Part shown: one piece after another, positions 24,012 to 32,975 of the stretch
Numbering within the stretch: the stretch's first letter is position 1
Layout: the number at the start of each line of letters is the position of its first letter
Source: Amycolatopsis camponoti
GTDB taxonomy: Bacteria; Actinomycetota; Actinomycetes; Mycobacteriales; Pseudonocardiaceae
Assembly: GCF_902497555.1 (NCBI RefSeq)
Contig: NZ_CABVGP010000001.1
Location: 3,762,501-3,826,500, forward strand
Length of the DNA: 64,000 nt
Reading direction: 5' to 3'
Notes under the pieces: model-generated
Told to the model about the DNA's origin: nothing
The model's input: only the letters and a program-made list of their open reading frames with translations
Databases searched by the model: none
Position numbers and translations under genes: made by a program

Positions 24012-25127
24012 CTACCCCGGCGTGGTGAGCCAGCAGTGCAGGGCCCACCACGAGCGCACGGCGTCGAGGACCCGGCACCCGCTGTTTTCCGCCAGTGCCA
24101 ACGGGGTCAGCTCCGCCAGCCGGTCCAGGCGGTACCGGACCGTGTTCGGGTGCAGGTGCAGGGCCTCCGCCGTCGGACGGAGGCGCTGGCCGTGGTCGAG
24201 GTACGCCAGCGCCGTCCCCGCCAGCTCGCGGTGGAACGGGTTCGCCGGGTCCAGCGCGCCGAGCAAGGCCGTGGTGAGGAGGCCGCCGAGGACCGGCTGC
24301 GCGGTCAGGGCGAGTTCGCTCGCCAGCGCCGTCAGGTCGTGGCAGCCGGGCCCGGCGAGGCGCGCCGCCGCCGTGCAGAGGCGGTGGACCTCGGGCAGCT
24401 CGGCCAAGGCGACGGCCGGGGCGACGACCAGCAGGACGTCGCCGTCCAGCGGGACGCGCGCGGGTGACCGGGCCGCCAGTCCGGTGAGCCTGCCCTCGAC
24501 CAGCCCGTAGACCCCGCCGAACTCCAGCAGCGCCTGCTCGAGGGTGCGCGCCCGCGCCGGGTCGCTCACGTCGGACACCACGCAGAAGTACCGGACGTCG
24601 GGGTGCAGGCCCGCTCGGCGGAGCTCCTCGGGCGCGGGCGGGTGCCCGGCGAGCAGCAGGGACCGCAGCAGCTGGGTCCGGGCGTCGCGCACCGTGCGGG
24701 ACAGCTGGAGCTCGGCCGCGTGGTAGCCCTTGACGATGTGGTGCTCCAGCGCGCCGGTGTAGCGACCGGCGTCGAGGACCGTCTCGAGGATGAGGTCGTC
24801 GGGCACGCCCGCCGCCCGGGCGCGTTCGACGGCGACGCGCCCCGCGTGCGTGCGGCCCGCCTGGACCCCGCGCAGGAGCTCGGTGAGCGGGACACCCTGC
24901 GCGGCGCGATCGGCGCCCAGTGCCTCCGCGGCCGTGTAGTCGGCTTCGCCGGGACTCGCCGTCGCCCGCAGCGCGGCCGACAGCAGCACCTGGATGTGCC
25001 GCCGGTTCTCGGCTTCCGGGAGCCGCGCGACCTCGGCGGACTCGCTGCGCGCGGCCTTCACCAGCTCGTCCAGCACGGTCTCGTCCCCGGCCAGGTCGTC
25101 GAGGATCCGGCGGAGCAGCGGCGTCAC
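24012..25127 (-). CDS. PucR-family transcriptional regulator
   Basis: A 371-residue regulator: N-terminal region like RsbRD/PucR sensory domains (LLRRILDDLAGDETVLDELVKAARSE), a GGDEF-like central domain typical of PucR/CdaR proteins, and a C-terminal HTH_30 (GTALAYLDHGQRLRPTAEALHLHPNTVRYRLDRL). GTG at 25127 has GGGAGGTG upstream and is preferred to the in-frame GTG at 25160. Divergent from the secreted beta-propeller gene; target unknown. Confidence 0.9.
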   Translation of the reverse strand: MTPLLRRILDDLAGDETVLDELVKAARSESAEVARLPEAENRRHIQVLLSAALRATASPGEADYTAAEALGADRAAQGVPLTELLRGVQAGRTHAGRVAVERARAAGVPDDLILETVLDAGRYTGALEHHIVKGYHAAELQLSRTVRDARTQLLRSLLLAGHPPAPEELRRAGLHPDVRYFCVVSDVSDPARARTLEQALLEFGGVYGLVEGRLTGLAARSPARVPLDGDVLLVVAPAVALAELPEVHRLCTAAARLAGPGCHDLTALASELALTAQPVLGGLLTTALLGALDPANPFHRELAGTALAYLDHGQRLRPTAEALHLHPNTVRYRLDRLAELTPLALAENSGCRVLDAVRSWWALHCWLTTPG

Positions 25128-25299
25128 CGGCACCTCCCGGACCCGTTGTGGCACGGCCACAACCCGCCACCCCCGACGTTGGGCGATCGGCCCTACCGGA
25201 GGAGCTCCCGGGGCCGGTTATCGTGGCAATACCGGACAGTAACCCCTGTCCCGCGCAAAAACCACCGCCGCACCTCTTCAGCGTCGAAAGGTGTCTTCC

Positions 25300-26553
25300 G
25301 TGCGCATTCTCCCGAGCACCCGCCGACGGCGCTCGTACCTCTCGTGCCTGGCCGCGGCCCTCCTGCTGACGACCGGCGCGGCGGTGCCGGCGACCGGTGC
25401 ACCCGCCGCCCTGCGGGAGGTGATGTTCGTCGGCAACAACTGGGAGGGGACGGCCGACGTCATCCAGTCCCGCGGTTCCTTCGCGAAGATCGGGCGGGTG
25501 AACATCATCCCGGACAAGGACGACCGGCTGCGGGAGATCTACCTCAACCCGATCAAGCTGGCGTTCTTCCTCGGCATCCGCAACGGGCCCGGCGAGGGGC
25601 ACGACCAGTTCGTCGACGACATGTACACCACCCCGGACGGATCCTCGGTGGTGGCGTCGCGGCCGAGCTTCGCCGACGTCGTCTCGATCAGCCTCGCCAC
25701 CGGCCGGATCAACTGGCGCTTCCCGGTTTCCGGGTTCCGCGCCGACCACATGGCGGTTTCGCCGGACGGCCGCCGCGTCGCCGTGTCCGCCTCGACGTCG
25801 AACACCGTGCACGTGCTGGACATCGGCACCGGGCAGCAGCTCGGCTCGTTCGCCACGGGGGACAAGCCGCACGAGAACGTGTTCACCGACGGCGGCCGGT
25901 ACCTGTGGAACATGTCGATCGGCAACGTCGACACGAACCTCGACGACCCCGGCTGGGACTTCACCAAGGGGGACCGGCGCATCACGGTCGTCGACGCCAC
26001 GACGTTCCGCCAGGTCAAGGTGATCGACATGCGCGATCGCCTCGACGCCTTCGGCCGCCGGGACCTCTCGGACGCCGTCCGGCCGGTCGCCTTCACCCCG
26101 GACGAGTCCACGTTGTACTTCCAGGTGTCGTTCTTCAACGGCTTCCTGGAGTACGACGTCGCGAGCGACCGGATCACGCGGCTCAAGGAGCTGCCGAAGA
26201 ACCCGGCCACGAGCGACGACCGCACCACGTTCGTCAACGACTCCCGCCACCACGGCCTGTCGATGAACCCGGCCGGGACCAAGCTCTGCGTCGCGGGCAC
26301 GATGGACGACTACGCGACGGTCGTCGACCGCGCGACCCTGCAGCAGGGCACGCTGGTGCCCGCGGTGAAGCCGTACTGGGCGACGGTGAGCGGCGACGGC
26401 AGCGCGTGCGTCATCTCCGAAGCCGGCGCGGACCAGGTGACGGCGATCGACTTCGCGACGGGGCGGAAGCTCGTCTCGGTGCCGGTCGGCGACCACCCGC
26501 AGCGGGTCCGGATCGGGCACGTGCCGGAAGGCTGGACCGGCCCGGCCGCCTGA
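25300..26553 (+). CDS. secreted YncE-like beta-propeller protein
   Basis: A 417-residue exported protein. The signal peptide (RRRRSYLSCLAAALLLTTGAAVPATGAPAA) is followed by repeats of a seven-bladed YVTN/YncE-type propeller, with blade signatures such as MAVSPDGRRVAVSASTSNTVHVLDIGTG and VVDATTFRQVKVIDM. No enzyme motif is seen; it may be a binding or scaffold protein. GTG at 25300 has GAAAGG 8 nt upstream and gives a classical signal sequence; an in-frame GTG at 25291 is possible. Confidence 0.88.
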   Translation: MRILPSTRRRRSYLSCLAAALLLTTGAAVPATGAPAALREVMFVGNNWEGTADVIQSRGSFAKIGRVNIIPDKDDRLREIYLNPIKLAFFLGIRNGPGEGHDQFVDDMYTTPDGSSVVASRPSFADVVSISLATGRINWRFPVSGFRADHMAVSPDGRRVAVSASTSNTVHVLDIGTGQQLGSFATGDKPHENVFTDGGRYLWNMSIGNVDTNLDDPGWDFTKGDRRITVVDATTFRQVKVIDMRDRLDAFGRRDLSDAVRPVAFTPDESTLYFQVSFFNGFLEYDVASDRITRLKELPKNPATSDDRTTFVNDSRHHGLSMNPAGTKLCVAGTMDDYATVVDRATLQQGTLVPAVKPYWATVSGDGSACVISEAGADQVTAIDFATGRKLVSVPVGDHPQRVRIGHVPEGWTGPAA

Positions 26554-26557
26554 GGCC

Positions 26558-26971
26558 TCAGGCGAAGTCGAAGGCGATCGTCAGCCACTCGCGGACTTCG
26601 TCGTCCACATCGGACACTTCGCGCAGCTTGAGCTGGTGTCCCACGCGGGGTCCGCTCGCCCATCGGGCCGGGGCGATGCGGGCCGTCTCGATCGGGCGGG
26701 GCAGGAAGAGGTAGACCAGGACGTCCTGGGACCGCGGCCGCAGCTCGGCCAGCTTCCGCTCCCGCTTGAGGAAGACCCCGACCTTGACGGCGTCCTCGTG
26801 GACGTCGCCCAGGGACCGCAGGTGCTCGGCGACCGCGTCGTAGATCGCGCGGAACCGCGGGTCGCGGCCGGCGAACGTCTCGTCGACGGTGCAGCCGGGG
26901 ACGCACGTGTGGCCCTGGCCGGCGCGCGCGAACTCGCGATCGCAGCGCGGGCACGTCCACCGGGTCGGCAT
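26558..26971 (-). CDS. DUF5655-domain protein with N-terminal zinc-ribbon-like segment
   Basis: A 137-residue protein. The N-terminus RWTCPRCDREFARAGQGHTC has a CPxC...H-x-C arrangement like a small zinc finger; the rest (FRAIYDAVAEHLRSLGDVHEDAVKVGVFLKRERKLAELRPRSQDV) matches DUF5655, a domain of unknown role often found with DNA-related proteins. It ends 4 nt after the converging propeller gene. Nearby TetR gene is upstream on the same strand. Confidence 0.8.
   Translation of the reverse strand: MPTRWTCPRCDREFARAGQGHTCVPGCTVDETFAGRDPRFRAIYDAVAEHLRSLGDVHEDAVKVGVFLKRERKLAELRPRSQDVLVYLFLPRPIETARIAPARWASGPRVGHQLKLREVSDVDDEVREWLTIAFDFA
26603..26615. repeat. GTCCGATGTGGAC motif, copy 3
   Basis: Exact 13-mer on the minus strand inside the DUF5655 gene, read in the frame V-S-D-V-D, with the rare Asp codon GAT. 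Confidence 0.5.
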
Positions 26972-27018
26972 GCCGTCCAGGATGGCAGTCACGGCGGTGC
27001 TTGTGCTCGCCGAGGCCG

Positions 27019-27594
27019 TCAACCCGCCGAAGTGACCCCCGCCAGGTAGCGCTGCACCGTCGGGCCGACCTCGGCGACGACCTCCGCCGGCGTCAGCGCG
27101 ACCACCGGGGGCAGGCGCAGGACGTAGCGCGTCAACGCCAGGCCGAGCAGCTGGCTCACCACCAGCCCCGCGCGGCGCGGGGCGTCGGCCGGGTCGCCGA
27201 ATCGCAGGACCGCCGGCGTGACCTGGCCGGCGAACACCTGCCGCATCTTCTCGACCACGGCGTCGTCGGCCACCGCCGACCGCAGCAGCGTCAGCAGGAT
27301 CTCGTCGGTCGGCGGCCGCTCCCACAGCGCCAGGAACTGCCGGGTCAGCAGCTCGCCGACGGTGCCCGGGTCGGCCGCGGCCAGGTCCGGCAGGTCCAGC
27401 TCGACGTCCACGGCCGCCGCGAACAGGCCGTCCTTGCTGCCGTAGTAGCGCATCACCATCGACGGGTCGATGTCCGCGTCGGCGGCGATGGCGCGGATCG
27501 TCGCGCGGCGGAAGCCGTCGGCGGCGAACCGGCGGCGCGCGGCTTCGAGGATGGTCGCCCGGGTGGCGTCCGATCGGCGCGGTGACTCGGTCAT
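27019..27594 (-). CDS. TetR-family repressor
   Basis: A 191-residue TetR regulator: HTH AADGFRRATIRAIAADADIDPSMVMRYYGSKDGLF at 25-60, then a C-terminal domain of the TetR_C_17 kind. It is divergent from a FAD monooxygenase with 92 nt between the starts; three TGCCAAC-type sites lie there, one touching its own start codon. It probably represses both itself and the monooxygenase until a small aromatic or drug-like ligand binds. Confidence 0.93.
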   Translation of the reverse strand: MTESPRRSDATRATILEAARRRFAADGFRRATIRAIAADADIDPSMVMRYYGSKDGLFAAAVDVELDLPDLAAADPGTVGELLTRQFLALWERPPTDEILLTLLRSAVADDAVVEKMRQVFAGQVTPAVLRFGDPADAPRRAGLVVSQLLGLALTRYVLRLPPVVALTPAEVVAEVGPTVQRYLAGVTSAG

Positions 27595-27607
27595 GCCAAC
27601 GAGTGTA

Positions 27608-27625
27608 GGCCAACACTTGTTGACA
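27608..27625. promoter_or_regulatory. TetR operator 1 overlapping a -35 element
   Basis: Near-palindrome GCCAACA-CT-TGTTGAC, two mismatches from operator 2. It covers TTGACA (27620-27625), the -35 of the monooxygenase promoter whose -10 (TACCGT, 27644-27649) is 18 nt further. Confidence 0.65.
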
Positions 27626-27651
27626 AGCCAGTCCGGGCGTGCCTACCGTGA

Positions 27652-27669
27652 TGCCAACAGTTGTTGGCA
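27652..27669. promoter_or_regulatory. TetR operator 2 (perfect palindrome)
   Basis: TGCCAACA-GT-TGTTGGCA, perfect 8-bp arms around a 2-nt centre, just after the -10 of the monooxygenase promoter. A third half-site TGCCAAC (27594-27600) abuts the tetR start codon. Confidence 0.75.
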
Positions 27670-27686
27670 AACTCGGAGGTGCCGTC

Positions 27687-28841
27687 ATGTCCCTGCCCAC
27701 CCGTACCGACGTCCTGATCTCCGGCGCCGGCCCCGTCGGCCTGGCCACCGCGATCGTCCTCGCCGAGGCCGGCGTCGATTTCGTGCTGCTCGACCGCCAG
27801 GCCGAGGGCGCGAACACGTCCCGGGCCTGCGTGGTGCACGCCCGGACCCTGGAGGTGCTGGCCGAGCTCGGCGTCACCGAGCGGCTGAAGGAGCTGGGCG
27901 TCGTCGTGCCGACGTTCACCGTCCGCGACGGCGCCACGGTGCTCGCCAAGGTGCCCTTCGGCGGGCTGCCCACGGCTTACCCGTACACGCTGATGGTGCC
28001 GCAGGACCGCACCGAAGCCGTGCTGCTGGCGCGCTTGCGCGAGCTGGGCGGCGACGTGCACCGGCCGTACGAGGTCACCGCCGTCGCCGGCGACGACACG
28101 GGCGTCACGGTCACGACGACCGGGGGCACCGTGCGCGCGCAGTACGTGGTCGGTGCCGACGGCATGCACAGCACCGTCCGCGAGCAGACCGGCATCGGGT
28201 TCACCGGCGCCAGCTACGCGGAGTCGTTCGTGCTGGCCGACGTCCGGATGAGCTGGCCGCTCGACCGCGCGGAGGTCAGCCTGCACCTGTCGCCGGAGGG
28301 CGTGACGGTGGTGGCGCCGCTGCCCGGCAGCGACGACCGCTACCGGGTGGTCGCGACGGTCGCCGAGGCTCCCGAGCACCCCGGGATCGCCGACATCCAG
28401 TCCATTGTGGACGCTCGCGGACCGGAGGGCGCGCGGTCGCGGGTCACCGAGGTCGTGTGGAGCTCACGGTTCCGGGTGCACCACCGGGTGGCCGACCACT
28501 ACCGCGCGGGCCGGGTGCTGCTGGCCGGCGACGCGGCCCACGTGCACAGCCCGGCCGGCGGCCAGGGCATGAACACCGGCATCCAGGACGCGGTCGCGCT
28601 CGGCCGCCTGCTGGCCCGGGTGGCCGCCGGCGAGCCGGACGCGCTGCTGGACGAGTACGAGACCACCCGCCGCCCGATCGCGACGGGCGTGGTGGCGTTC
28701 ACCGACCGGATGACACGGATGGCGACGCTGCGCCCCCGCCCGGCCCGGCTGCTGCGCAACACCGTGCTGAAGACGGTGTTCTCGCTGCCGCCGATGCGGG
28801 AGAAGCTGGCTTACCAGCTGTCCGAACTCGCCGCCCGCTGA
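27687..28841 (+). CDS. FAD-dependent aromatic monooxygenase
   Basis: A 384-residue PHBH-fold hydroxylase: ISGAGPVGLATAIVLAEAG (FAD fold at about 10-28), VVGADGMHSTVR (D-G motif) and GDAAHVHSPAGGQGMNTGIQDA (ribityl motif). It is shorter than the 500-residue polyketide hydroxylases because the C-terminal thioredoxin-like domain is missing. The ATG at 27687 has CGGAGG upstream. Its promoter is flanked by two operators of the divergent TetR protein, so it is probably an inducible detoxification enzyme. Confidence 0.93.
   Translation: MSLPTRTDVLISGAGPVGLATAIVLAEAGVDFVLLDRQAEGANTSRACVVHARTLEVLAELGVTERLKELGVVVPTFTVRDGATVLAKVPFGGLPTAYPYTLMVPQDRTEAVLLARLRELGGDVHRPYEVTAVAGDDTGVTVTTTGGTVRAQYVVGADGMHSTVREQTGIGFTGASYAESFVLADVRMSWPLDRAEVSLHLSPEGVTVVAPLPGSDDRYRVVATVAEAPEHPGIADIQSIVDARGPEGARSRVTEVVWSSRFRVHHRVADHYRAGRVLLAGDAAHVHSPAGGQGMNTGIQDAVALGRLLARVAAGEPDALLDEYETTRRPIATGVVAFTDRMTRMATLRPRPARLLRNTVLKTVFSLPPMREKLAYQLSELAAR
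28400..28412. repeat. GTCC-ATT-GTGGAC motif variant
   Basis: GTCCATTGTGGAC inside the monooxygenase gene (codons Q-S-I-V-D), with the rare Ile codon ATT. A variant of the recurring 13-bp motif. Confidence 0.35.
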
Positions 28842-28983
28842 CACTCCCCGGCGAACCAGCCGAGCACAACCGCGCAGGTCTCGGGGGGCATACCCGCGGC
28901 CCCGCGCGTTCGGCAGGAACAGGTAGCCGAGTACGTGCCGACCTCTGGTCAGGCGAACAGCTCGATGAGCACGAGCCGTCGGG

Positions 28984-30789
28984 CTAGCGGGTCGGCGGCA
29001 CGATCCCGTACTCGTGGATCTTGCGGTAGATCGTCGCCCGGGAGATGCCCAGCAGCTTCGCCGCGCGGACCTTGTTGCCGTCCGCGTCTTCGAGGCAGCG
29101 CACGATCGCGTCGCGCTCGATCGACTCGAACCGGTTCAGCGGCCGCCGCGCGACCGTGTGGAACTCGGCCGGGAGGTCGCCCGGGCGGATGGTCCCCGCC
29201 CGGCGGCGCTGGGCCACCTTCCGCAGCACCTGGTAGAGCTGGCCGGTGTTGCCCGGCCACTCCGCCCGCATCAGCAGGTGCAGCGCCGCCGCCGAGCAGG
29301 TGAGCCTGCCGCCGTAGCCGAGCTTGCTCAGCACCAGCGGGACCAGCTCCGCCAGGTCCTCGACGTGGTGGCGCAGCGGCGGGACCCGAACCGTCCGCGG
29401 GAACGACTTCAGCAGCTCCGCCAGCGCCGGCTTCGTCTCGGCCTCCGGCACGAGCGTGACGACGACCCACGGCGCGTCGGCCCGCTCGCGCAGCTCCCGC
29501 AACGTCGCCGACAGGGCGTTCGCCGCCGGCGCCGTGAGCCGGTCGGCGTGGCGGATCACCAGGGTGCGGATCGGGGCGTCGAGGTGTTCGCGCAGCAGCT
29601 CGGCCGCCCAGTCCGTGCCGGTCGTCACCGCCGCGTCGACCGACAGCAGCCGCGCCGCCGGGTGGTGACGCTGGTGCAGCCCCTTCGCCAGGGTCAGCTT
29701 CCCGGTCCCCGCCTCGCCTTCCAGCGCGACCCACTCGCCGCGCTCGTGGCCGGTGTCGAGCTCGTGCCCGCAGCGCAGCCACAGCGGCGCCTGCCCGACC
29801 ACGCCCGGCAGGTACATCGGCAGCATCGGCGTCGACGGCACGGCCAGGGTCTCGTCGGCCTCGATCAGCTTCACCGACAGCACGCCGCCCGCGGTGTCGG
29901 TCTCCCGCTGGCCCGGGACGCGGCGGCAGAACACGCGCACGCGCAGGCCGCTGGAGAGCGCGAGCGTCGCCGACGTCCGGCGCCCGTCGGCCAGCGCCTC
30001 GGTGGCGTGGCTCAGCAGCACCGACTGGTCGACCGGGTCGAGCAGCTGGCGCGCCCGGTCGTTCATCATCACGATGTCCTCGTTGAACGCCAGCACGATG
30101 CCGGTCCAGCGGCGGCAGGTCTGCAGGTACGCCTGGAACAGGATCATCTCCCGCAGGTCACCGTGTCGCAGCAGTGCCTGCCGGATCTGCTCGGCGGTCG
30201 AGCGGGCCAGCGCGATGAGCAGGCCGCCCGCGTCCTTGTACCAGCAGGTGAGGTCGACCGCGCCGATCTTCTTGCCGGAGATCGGGTGGTGGATCGGCAC
30301 GCCCGCGCACGCCAGGTTCTCCAGGTGCTCGGCGTAGTGCTCGTGGCCGAACACCGTGGTCGCGCGGCCGTCCTCCAGCGCGGTGCCGATGCCGTTGGTC
30401 CCGACGGACTGCTCGCCGTAGCTGAACCCGGGCACCAGCTCGACGCGTTCGAGGTGCCGCTTCAGGTCCGCGTCGCCGGTCCGCTGGGTCAGCACGACGC
30501 CGCTGGCGTCGGTGAGGATCAGGCTGATCGGCTGGCCCTCGAACTGCTCGCCCAGCTTGTGCAGCACCGGTTCCGCGCCGCGCATCAGCGGGATGTCGAG
30601 GTTCTGGTCGCCCTGGAAGAGGGGGTCGATCCGGTCGGCGTCGACGCGGAACTCCTGCGAACGCCGCCACGAGGCGAGGATCGTCTGCCGGACCGTGCCG
30701 GGCGGCACCGGTTCGGAGGTGAGGAAACGGACCCGGGTACGGGCCAGCTCGTCGTCGGCGAGCAGCGTGCCGGGCACCATCTCTTCCAC
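28984..30789 (-). CDS. mimR: MimR/AcoR-like activator (GAF, degenerate AAA+, Fis HTH)
   Basis: A 601-residue regulator with an N-terminal GAF-type sensory domain (FSYGEQSVGTNGIGTALEDGRATTVFGHEHYAEHL), an AAA+-like domain (LEGEAGTGKLTLAKGL) and a C-terminal Fis HTH (NKVRAAKLLGISRATIYRKIHEYGI). The sigma-54-contact motif GAFTGA is missing and the Walker B position reads VIRHADR rather than DE, so it probably activates a sigma-70-type promoter, as proposed for actinobacterial relatives. GTG at 30789 has GGAGG 4 nt upstream; ATG 30780 is the alternative. It is divergent from the monooxygenase operon, and two GTCTCA-N3-TGAGAC sites lie between them. Symbol by homology of position and architecture. 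Confidence 0.9.
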   Translation of the reverse strand: MEEMVPGTLLADDELARTRVRFLTSEPVPPGTVRQTILASWRRSQEFRVDADRIDPLFQGDQNLDIPLMRGAEPVLHKLGEQFEGQPISLILTDASGVVLTQRTGDADLKRHLERVELVPGFSYGEQSVGTNGIGTALEDGRATTVFGHEHYAEHLENLACAGVPIHHPISGKKIGAVDLTCWYKDAGGLLIALARSTAEQIRQALLRHGDLREMILFQAYLQTCRRWTGIVLAFNEDIVMMNDRARQLLDPVDQSVLLSHATEALADGRRTSATLALSSGLRVRVFCRRVPGQRETDTAGGVLSVKLIEADETLAVPSTPMLPMYLPGVVGQAPLWLRCGHELDTGHERGEWVALEGEAGTGKLTLAKGLHQRHHPAARLLSVDAAVTTGTDWAAELLREHLDAPIRTLVIRHADRLTAPAANALSATLRELRERADAPWVVVTLVPEAETKPALAELLKSFPRTVRVPPLRHHVEDLAELVPLVLSKLGYGGRLTCSAAALHLLMRAEWPGNTGQLYQVLRKVAQRRRAGTIRPGDLPAEFHTVARRPLNRFESIERDAIVRCLEDADGNKVRAAKLLGISRATIYRKIHEYGIVPPTR

Positions 30790-30881
30790 GTGACCTCCAC
30801 AGCTTTCCCCGCGGCCCACGTGGGTGCGGGCACACCCGTTGTGCCGCCCGTTCAGCCTAGATCCGGCTCGCGCCGCGCGGT

Positions 30882-30896
30882 GTCTCAAATTGAGAC
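30882..30896. promoter_or_regulatory. MimR-type operator, copy 1
   Basis: GTCTCA-AAT-TGAGAC, perfect 6-bp arms, in the divergent region between the regulator gene and the small 82-residue ORF. Same core as copy 2 at 31221. Confidence 0.75.
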
Positions 30897-30960
30897 GGCC
30901 GGGGCGGGCGGGCAGCGGTCCGATGGACCCGGAAGAGACCGCTGACCAGGAGGAGTGCCC

Positions 30961-31209
30961 ATGACCGCCGAGGCCGCGGAGACGTACAACCCGTGGACGA
31001 TCGTCAACCTGGTTTTCACGCATCTGGCGGAACAGGGACTGCACCCGACGTTCGGCGGCGAGGGCCATCCCGGTGACCCGGCCGCGGCGCTGCTGCGCGC
31101 GCTCGGGATCACCCCGACCGTCGAAGGGGACGCGCGCGTGCGCACGGGCGTCCACAGCGAGCTCGCCGAGCTGCGCGCCCGGATGTTCGACGCGGACGAA
31201 ACGCCCTGA
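30961..31209 (+). CDS. hypothetical 82-residue protein at the head of the monooxygenase cluster
   Basis: An 82-residue soluble protein that I do not recognise. It has NPWTIVNLVFTHLAEQGLHPTFGG at the N-terminus and HSELAELRARMFD at the C-terminus, and no Cys or His cluster. AGGAGG (30948-30953) lies 7 nt before the ATG, so it is almost certainly translated. It sits between the two operator copies, ahead of the hydroxylase gene, which suggests that it is induced with the monooxygenase. Role in the pathway unknown. Confidence 0.8.
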   Translation: MTAEAAETYNPWTIVNLVFTHLAEQGLHPTFGGEGHPGDPAAALLRALGITPTVEGDARVRTGVHSELAELRARMFDADETP

Positions 31210-31220
31210 GCAGCGGTTCT

Positions 31221-31235
31221 GTCTCAGATTGAGAC
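31221..31235. promoter_or_regulatory. MimR-type operator, copy 2
   Basis: GTCTCA-GAT-TGAGAC, perfect 6-bp arms, 80 nt before the hydroxylase large-subunit start. Together with copy 1 it brackets the 82-residue ORF. Confidence 0.75.
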
Positions 31236-31314
31236 CCGCGTCACTCGTGGCCGCCCCTTGAATGGTGAACGCAGGACGTCCGCCCCGACGGCGAGCGACG
31301 GACAAGGAGTCTCC

Positions 31315-32967
31315 ATGAGTCGCCAGAGTGTGGCGAAAGCCCACCAGAAGATCCAGGAACTGTCGTGGGAGCCGGCGTACCACACCCCGGTTTCGCACTA
31401 CGGGACCGACTACACGTTCCAGAAGGCCAAGAAGAAGGACCCGTTGAAGCAGGTCCTCCGCTCGTACTTCCCGATGCAGGAGGAAAAGGACCACCGGGTC
31501 TACGGCGCCGAAGACGGCGCGATCCGCGGCAACATGTTCCGTCAGGTCCAGGAACGCTGGCTGGAATGGCAGAAGCTGTTCCTGTCGATCATCCCGCTGC
31601 CGGAGATCTCGGCCGCGCGGGCGATGCCGCTGCTGTTCCGCACGGTGCCCAACCCGGAGCTGCACAACGGCCAGGCGATCCAGATGATCGACGAGGTCCG
31701 GCACTCGACGATCCAGCAGAACCTCAAGCGCCTGTACATGCAGAACTACATCGACCCGGCGGGCTTCAACTCGAGCCTGCGCAACTTCCAGAACGACTAC
31801 TGCGGCACCATCGGCCGCCAGTTCGCCGAAGGCTTCATCACCGGTGACGCCATCACCGCGGCGAGCATCTACCTCACGATCGTGGCGGAGACGGCGTTCA
31901 CGAACACCCTCTTCGTCGCCATGCCCGCGGAAGCCGCCGCCAACGGCGACTACCTGCTGCCCACGGTGTTCCACTCGGTGCAGTCCGACGAGTCGCGCCA
32001 CATCAGCAACGGCTACGCGACGCTGCTGATGGCGTTGTCGGACGAGAGCAACCACCAGCTGCTCGAACGCGACCTGCGGTACGCGTGGTGGAACAACCAC
32101 GCCGTCGTCGACGCCGCGATCGGCACGTTCATCGAGTACGGCACCAAGGACCGCCGCAAGGACCGCGAGAGCTACGCGGAGATGTGGCGCCGCTGGATCT
32201 ACGACGACTACTACCGCTCGTACCTGGTCCCGCTCGAGAAGTACGGGCTCGTGATCCCGCACGACCTCATCGAAGAGGCGTGGAACCGGATCTGGAACAA
32301 GGGCTACGTGCACGAGGTCGCGCAGTTCTTCGCCACCGGGTGGCTCGCCAACTACTGGCGCATCGACCCGATGACGGACGAGGACTTCGAGTGGTTCGAG
32401 TACAAGTACCCGGGCTGGTACGACAAGTACGGCGCCTGGTGGGAGAACTACAGCCGCCTCGCGACGCCGAACGGGCACCACCCGATCGTCGCCGAAGACG
32501 TGAACTACGTGTACCCGCACCGGTGCTGGACGTGCATGGTGCCGTGCCTCATCCGTGAGGACATGGTGGTCGACGAGGTCGACGGCCAGCACCGCACGTA
32601 CTGCTCGGAGACGTGCCGCTGGACCGACGCCGAGGCGTTCCGGCCCACCTACCAGGGCCGCAACACCCCGAACATGGGCCAGCTGGTCGGCGCCCGCGAG
32701 TGGGAGACGCTCTACCACGGCTGGAACTGGGCCGACGTCGTCTCCGACATGGGCTTCGTGCGCGACGACGGCAAGACCATGGTCGCGCAGCCGCACCTGG
32801 ACCTCGACCCGAAGAAGATGTGGACGCTCGACCACCTGCGCCGGATGCCCGAGGTGCAGTCGCCGAACGTGCTGCTGAACCAGATGACCGACGCCGAACG
32901 CGCCGCGTTCGTGGCCGACTACAACCGCCAGGGCCCGGCCGGGCGCCCGGCGCCGCAGCAGGCCTGA
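31315..32967 (+). CDS. mimA: propane/Mim-type monooxygenase hydroxylase large subunit
   Basis: A 550-residue diiron hydroxylase alpha subunit of the soluble group 5/6 type (PrmA/MimA). The iron ligands are all present with exactly the spacing of methane monooxygenase: E97, E127, H130 (DEVRH), E192, E226, H229 (DESRH). It inserts one O atom into alkanes, ketones or phenols, using electrons from the reductase. The ATG at 31315 has AAGGAG 5 nt upstream. First structural gene of the operon; a 48-bp palindrome follows its stop. The symbol is shared in the literature with prmA. Confidence 0.97.
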   Translation: MSRQSVAKAHQKIQELSWEPAYHTPVSHYGTDYTFQKAKKKDPLKQVLRSYFPMQEEKDHRVYGAEDGAIRGNMFRQVQERWLEWQKLFLSIIPLPEISAARAMPLLFRTVPNPELHNGQAIQMIDEVRHSTIQQNLKRLYMQNYIDPAGFNSSLRNFQNDYCGTIGRQFAEGFITGDAITAASIYLTIVAETAFTNTLFVAMPAEAAANGDYLLPTVFHSVQSDESRHISNGYATLLMALSDESNHQLLERDLRYAWWNNHAVVDAAIGTFIEYGTKDRRKDRESYAEMWRRWIYDDYYRSYLVPLEKYGLVIPHDLIEEAWNRIWNKGYVHEVAQFFATGWLANYWRIDPMTDEDFEWFEYKYPGWYDKYGAWWENYSRLATPNGHHPIVAEDVNYVYPHRCWTCMVPCLIREDMVVDEVDGQHRTYCSETCRWTDAEAFRPTYQGRNTPNMGQLVGAREWETLYHGWNWADVVSDMGFVRDDGKTMVAQPHLDLDPKKMWTLDHLRRMPEVQSPNVLLNQMTDAERAAFVADYNRQGPAGRPAPQQA

Positions 32968-32975
32968 CACGAACC

